DNA of 9,226 nucleotides from Alphaproteobacteria bacterium. Its GTDB lineage: Bacteria > Pseudomonadota > Alphaproteobacteria > ATCC43930 > CGMCC-115725. Position numbers and translations under genes: made by a program. The stretch is taken from the NCBI GenBank assembly GCA_030039815.1, contig JASHUW010000499.1, forward strand, positions 1 to 9,226. The letters run 5' to 3'. Shown here in pieces: positions 6,511 through 9,226 of this stretch (its first letter is position 1; each line of letters opens with the position of its first letter). The notes beneath the pieces are model-generated. The model did no database searches. It was not told the DNA's origin and worked only from the letters and a program-made list of their open reading frames with translations.

Positions 6511-6723
6511 TCAGTCCCCTTCGAGCGTGAACCCGACCTTCAGCGTTACCTGGAAATGATGAACCCTGCCATTGTCGATGTGGCCGCGCGTCTCGACGAC
6601 CTCGAACCAGCGCAGCTCCCGCAGCGTCTTCGACGCGCGGGCAATAGCGGTGTGAATGGCGTCGTCAATGCTCTTCTCCGAGGAGCCGACGATTTGAATG
6701 ACGCGGTATACGTGGTCGTCCAT
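6511..6723 (-). CDS. Dodecin, flavin-binding storage/buffering protein
   Basis: A full-length 70-residue dodecin. These small proteins assemble into hollow dodecamers in the cytosol and bind flavins (FMN, FAD, riboflavin or breakdown products) in pairs, buffering free flavin. The order of motifs is typical: HVYRVIQIVGSS (4-15), SIDDAIHTAIARASKTLR (18-35), RWFEVVETRGHI (38-49) and HFQVTLKVGFTLE (56-68). W39, which stacks on the flavin, and Q58, which hydrogen-bonds it in characterised dodecins, are both present, so flavin binding is expected. The ATG at 6723 has GGGAGG 5 bases upstream. It is the first gene of a two-gene unit with the EthD-like gene, and an FMN enzyme gene lies further downstream on the same strand, past a repeat and about 160 bases of non-coding DNA. 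Confidence 0.95.
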   Translation of the reverse strand: MDDHVYRVIQIVGSSEKSIDDAIHTAIARASKTLRELRWFEVVETRGHIDNGRVHHFQVTLKVGFTLEGD

Positions 6724-6918
6724 GCCTGCCTCCCTGGTTGGCTCGCGTGTCGTTGGCGCCGGGTCGACGCGTCACCACAATACGAGCGAACGGCACAGCG
6801 GGCGACAACGATGCTGTATCGGAAGATATTTGCTAGTTTTTAACCTCGTTTCCGTACCGTTCCGGCCACCGAACCGCGACGCTCGGCGCCTTGCCGTGCG
6901 AGATCGGAGGCTCGACAG
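6724..6918. promoter_or_regulatory. Divergent intergenic region between dodecin and the receiver gene
   Basis: This 195-base stretch must hold both promoters. An AT-rich island at about 6815-6843 stands out from the GC-rich surroundings. On the minus strand TTAAAA and GATACA 17 bases apart give a poor candidate for the dodecin gene; on the plus strand TTGCTA (6830-6835) has no convincing partner. I find no hairpin or operator I would defend. Confidence 0.3.
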
Positions 6919-7287
6919 ATGAACTCGGTTCTCGTAATCGACGACGACCCGGTGTTTTGCACCGTCGTCGAAGGGATCCTCGAAAACGACGGGTACGCCG
7001 TCACCACCGTCGGCGACGCGCAGACCGGCATCAGCCGGTTCTGCGAGTTAGACCCAGACCTCGTCATCGTCGACATCCTGATGCCCGGCAAGGAGGGCAT
7101 GGCGACGATCCTCGAATTGCGTGAAGCCAACCCCGACGCGCGCATCCTCGCGATCACCGGCGGCGGCAATTTCGCGGCGGGCGACGTGCTGCGCATCGCC
7201 GAGCTCTTGGGCGCCGACAACAGCCTCAAGAAACCGTTCGAGCCGGCGGCCTTGTTGGCGACGGTCAAACGCTGCCTCGCGGCGTAG
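6919..7287 (+). CDS. Single-domain response regulator (CheY-like receiver)
   Basis: A 122-residue receiver domain with no output domain. The ATG at 6919 follows GGAGG (6906-6910) at 8 bases. The acidic pocket D8/D9/D10 (VIDDDP), phospho-acceptor D52 (VDILMPGKEG), switch T80 (AITGGG) and K105 (LKKPFEP) are all in place, so it should be phosphorylated normally. Lone receivers act by protein-protein contact or as intermediates in phosphorelays, passing phosphate between a hybrid kinase and an HPt protein. An HPt domain is encoded about 1.6 kb away on the other strand, beyond the efflux gene; whether the two are partners is not shown. The neighbouring genes give no direct hint of its target. Confidence 0.93.
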   Translation: MNSVLVIDDDPVFCTVVEGILENDGYAVTTVGDAQTGISRFCELDPDLVIVDILMPGKEGMATILELREANPDARILAITGGGNFAAGDVLRIAELLGADNSLKKPFEPAALLATVKRCLAA

Positions 7288-7330
7288 CGGCTCAACGAAA
7301 TAAGCCAGCACCGCATACGGATGGTCTAAT

Positions 7331-7386
7331 CGCCAGCGGTTCGGTTGGCGATTCGCCGCGCCGTCTCGCGCGCTTGGCACAGCCAA
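7331..7386. terminator. Hairpins between the convergent receiver and efflux genes
   Basis: The 101-base gap between the receiver stop (7287) and the efflux stop (7389) holds several small stems: CGCCAGC (7331-7337) with GTTGGCG (7344-7350) around GGTTCG, with one G-T pair, and TTGGC (7374-7378) with GCCAA (7382-7386) around ACA. None has a T-run. They may end the two transcripts, but the stems are short and the evidence is modest. Confidence 0.3.
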
Positions 7387-7388
7387 CC

Positions 7389-8798
7389 CTAGTGCGAGCG
7401 CCGCCACCAAGGAATCGCGACGACGCTGATCGCCGCGGCGCACCCGGCAATCTTGAAGACGGCGGCAAACGCGGTGAGAAACACCGCCGGCTCGAACGTG
7501 ACGCCGTGGCCGACACGATTGAAGATCAGGGTCAGGAGCGCAGCGCCGGTCACCGTCCCCATGGTGCGCGTGAGGATGGACAGGCTGCCGGCGACGCCGC
7601 GATCGGCCAGCGGCGACGAGCGGATCACGATATCGGTGTAGGCGACCTGGAACAGCCCCACCCCGATCCCCTGCACGGACAGGATCAGCGCCATCGCGCC
7701 CGGCGTGATATCGGGCGGCCATAATCCGATCAGAAACAGCCCGCCGCCGACCGTCAGGATGCCGAGCGCGCCGACCTTCTCTGCGGCGACCCTGGCGACC
7801 AGCCGCCCGGCGAGCGGCGAGGTCAGAGCCATCGCTGCCGAGCCGGACGCGAGCACCACCCCTGCGAGCCACAACGGCATCGCGCTGAACCGGGCGAAGA
7901 AATACGGTACGAACAGCAGCACCGAAAACGCCGCAAGGTTCATCAGGACGTAGACCGCGTTGATCAACGCGAAGCCGGGGTCGCGGAAAAGGCTGATCCG
8001 GATCATCGGTCGCGCGGCGCGGCCCTCCCACCAGACGAAAAGCGCCAACATCACCAGCGCGGCGCCGATGGACGCGGCCATCTGCAGGCCGGGCCCCAGC
8101 CGTGAGCCGGCGTTGATCCCGAACAGCAGCAGCGTCAGCCCCAAGGCCAGCAGCAGCGCGCCGGCGACGTCGAACCGCTCGCCGGCGCTGGTCGGGCTCG
8201 CCGGCAAGCCGCGCAGGAACACAAGGCTCGCCAGCGCGATCGGCGCGCGGAACCAGAACACCGCCGGCCAGCCCCATCGCGCCACCAGCGCCCCGCCGAT
8301 CAGCGGGCCAGAGGCGGAACCGAGCGCGAAAATCAGCGTGAAGATACCGACCGCGTGGCTGCGCCGCTCCTCGGGATAGAGTCCGGTGACCAGCGCCGGC
8401 GCGCAGCTGATCACCAGTCCGGCGCCAATTCCTTGCAGAAAGCGGAAGAACAGCAGCCAGCCGAACCCCGGCGCGGCGGCACACAGCAGGTAGGCGACGA
8501 CGCTCCATGCGAGGCCGGTGCGGAATACGCGCGCATGCCCGCCGATATCGCCGATGCGGCCGCACGCAAGCATCAGCGCCGCGTAGGTCAGCGTGTAGCA
8601 GATCACCACCCACTGGATCATCGACAGCGGCAGCCCGAAGCTGCCGGTGATGTCGGGGAAGCTGATATTGACCGCAGTGTCGAGCGGCACGATCGACATG
8701 CCGAGCCCGAGCATCACCAGTCGGAAGCCGTGCCCGCTGGCCGTCCTGTACCGCGCGGCGATGTCATGCGTCGCGGGCGGCGAGGACGATTCGGACAT
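7389..8798 (-). CDS. MFS efflux transporter, DHA2 (EmrB/QacA-like) family
   Basis: A 469-residue inner-membrane protein with about 14 hydrophobic segments, the number typical of DHA2 drug:H+ antiporters. Family motifs: LDTAVNISFPDI (39-50), close to the DHA2 helix 1 motif LDxTIVNVALP; GRIGDIGGHARVF (80-92), the loop 2-3 motif; and GPLIGGALV (164-172), the antiporter motif C of helix 5, which distinguishes exporters from importers. It probably expels toxic compounds or metabolites using the proton gradient; the substrate is unknown. The ATG at 8798 is 11 bases from GAGG (8813-8810); an in-frame TTG at 8804 lies 5 bases from it and would add two residues. No membrane-fusion partner or TetR/MarR regulator lies beside it in the window. 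Confidence 0.9.
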   Translation of the reverse strand: MSESSSPPATHDIAARYRTASGHGFRLVMLGLGMSIVPLDTAVNISFPDITGSFGLPLSMIQWVVICYTLTYAALMLACGRIGDIGGHARVFRTGLAWSVVAYLLCAAAPGFGWLLFFRFLQGIGAGLVISCAPALVTGLYPEERRSHAVGIFTLIFALGSASGPLIGGALVARWGWPAVFWFRAPIALASLVFLRGLPASPTSAGERFDVAGALLLALGLTLLLFGINAGSRLGPGLQMAASIGAALVMLALFVWWEGRAARPMIRISLFRDPGFALINAVYVLMNLAAFSVLLFVPYFFARFSAMPLWLAGVVLASGSAAMALTSPLAGRLVARVAAEKVGALGILTVGGGLFLIGLWPPDITPGAMALILSVQGIGVGLFQVAYTDIVIRSSPLADRGVAGSLSILTRTMGTVTGAALLTLIFNRVGHGVTFEPAVFLTAFAAVFKIAGCAAAISVVAIPWWRRSH

Positions 8799-8822
8799 CC
8801 GCAACCATACCTCAGATGGCTG

Positions 8823-8906
8823 TTATCGCGTTAAGTTGATTGCCGACGGCAGACCCGCGTCCCCGTTGATGTCGAACGCGTAGAGCGCGGAGAAGCGCGA
8901 CAACAT
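8823..8906 (-). other. Small coding-like open frame (27 residues), doubtful
   Basis: In the gap before the efflux gene, the minus strand has an ATG at 8906 and a TAA at 8825-8823. Codons 1-21 end almost entirely in G or C, as in the real genes here. The peptide contains SALYAFDINGD and ends SAINLTR. There is no good ribosome site, and I do not recognise it. It could be a leader peptide, the tail of a decayed gene, or chance. Confidence 0.2.
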
Positions 8907-8925
8907 GGACTCATGGCGCAAAAAG

Positions 8926-9226
8926 TCAACGCGCTGCCAAATCGCCCTCAATCACCCCGACCATCGCTTTCTCGTTCTGTCGGTTCAACCACTGCGTCAG
9001 TGCCCGCTCGGTCTCTGGTACCGCTTCCCGCAGCTTGACGGCAGCCTGAAGAATGACCGCGGCGTCGGCATTCTTGCACGCATGTTCCAGGTCGCGCGCG
9101 CAACGCGCGAGCCAAACCGCGCCGACATTTCCGGCGGTGCCCGCCCAGGCGTGAGCCTCCTGCGCGAGATCGTCGGTAGCCCTGATGCCCAACAGTTCCT
9201 CGGTGCGGGAAGCCACGGTATTCAAG
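8926..9226 (-). CDS. HPt (histidine phosphotransfer) domain, C-terminal part; gene cut by the right edge
   Basis: The last 99 residues of a protein entering from the right edge, ending at TGA (8928-8926). The first visible codon (9225-9223) is an internal TTG, so the true start is outside the window. The helical pattern and the core LAQEAHAWAGTAGNVGAVWLARC fit an HPt four-helix bundle. H25 of the visible part (codon 9153-9151) is the likely phosphorylated His, followed by GNVGA and later LEHACKNAD, as in HPt domains. The usual H-x-L-K-G reads H-A-W-A-G, so the conserved Lys is replaced by Ala. It may be a stand-alone HPt protein or the end of a hybrid histidine kinase; only sequence to the right can tell. 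It would pass phosphate to a receiver, possibly the lone receiver encoded nearby. Confidence 0.75.
   Translation of the reverse strand, partial: LNTVASRTEELLGIRATDDLAQEAHAWAGTAGNVGAVWLARCARDLEHACKNADAAVILQAAVKLREAVPETERALTQWLNRQNEKAMVGVIEGDLAAR

Noticed and set aside
6840..6880. GGAAC motif on the minus strand upstream of dodecin as a general-stress (EcfG-type) promoter
   Set aside because: No CGTT lies 16-17 bases downstream, so the two-part motif is incomplete.
8901..8929. TTGACT (8929-8924) as the -35 of an efflux-gene promoter
   Set aside because: The -35 match is good but no acceptable -10 occurs 16-18 bases downstream (ATGTTG is the best), so it is not listed as a promoter.
1..9226. 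Mobile element, CRISPR, toxin-antitoxin or defence system
   Set aside because: No transposase, integrase, repeat array, nuclease or small paired toxin/antitoxin genes are visible; all sizeable frames are explained by metabolism, transport or signalling.

Overview
The window looks like a stretch of chromosome from a GC-rich alphaproteobacterium. This rests on three things: the strong G/C preference at third codon positions, the protein types (dodecin, a single-domain receiver, an alphaproteobacterial-type FMN-dependent 2-hydroxy acid dehydrogenase), and a REP-like GTCCCGGC/GCCGGGAC hairpin of a kind common in such genomes. The taxon is inferred; there is no rRNA or marker gene here. I see no tRNA, rRNA, CRISPR array, transposase, integrase or phage gene.

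Left part (1-3393): a fumarylacetoacetate hydrolase (FAH)-family enzyme, cut by the left edge, is read leftward. Diverging from it is a probable two-gene operon: a sugar/organic-acid type MFS transporter followed by an alpha/beta-hydrolase. The two transcription units appear to be served by back-to-back promoters whose -35 boxes overlap. An importer, an FAH-fold enzyme and an alpha/beta-hydrolase together suggest uptake and breakdown of an organic (possibly aromatic or diketo) acid. The substrate cannot be read from the sequence, and both enzymes lack residues usual for their families.

Middle part (3394-6193): a second MFS transporter, resembling the sialate/lactate (SHS) group, converges on an FMN-dependent 2-hydroxy acid dehydrogenase. 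A 9-bp GC-rich hairpin between them probably ends both transcripts. A lactate-like transporter beside a 2-hydroxy acid dehydrogenase suggests import and oxidation of a 2-hydroxy acid. The dehydrogenase has Phe where the family has a substrate-binding Tyr.

Next (6194-6723): dodecin, a flavin-storage protein, is followed 2 bp later by a small EthD-like dimeric alpha/beta-barrel protein, both read leftward.

Right part (6919-9226): a CheY-like receiver protein converges on a DHA2-type drug-efflux MFS transporter. Beyond the transporter lies the C-terminal part of an HPt (histidine phosphotransfer) protein or domain that continues past the right edge.

There is no obvious new defence, mobile or secretion system. 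The points most worth checking are the active-site departures in three metabolic enzymes and the HPt domain, the overlapping divergent promoters, the dodecin gene pair, and a small coding-like frame before the efflux gene.
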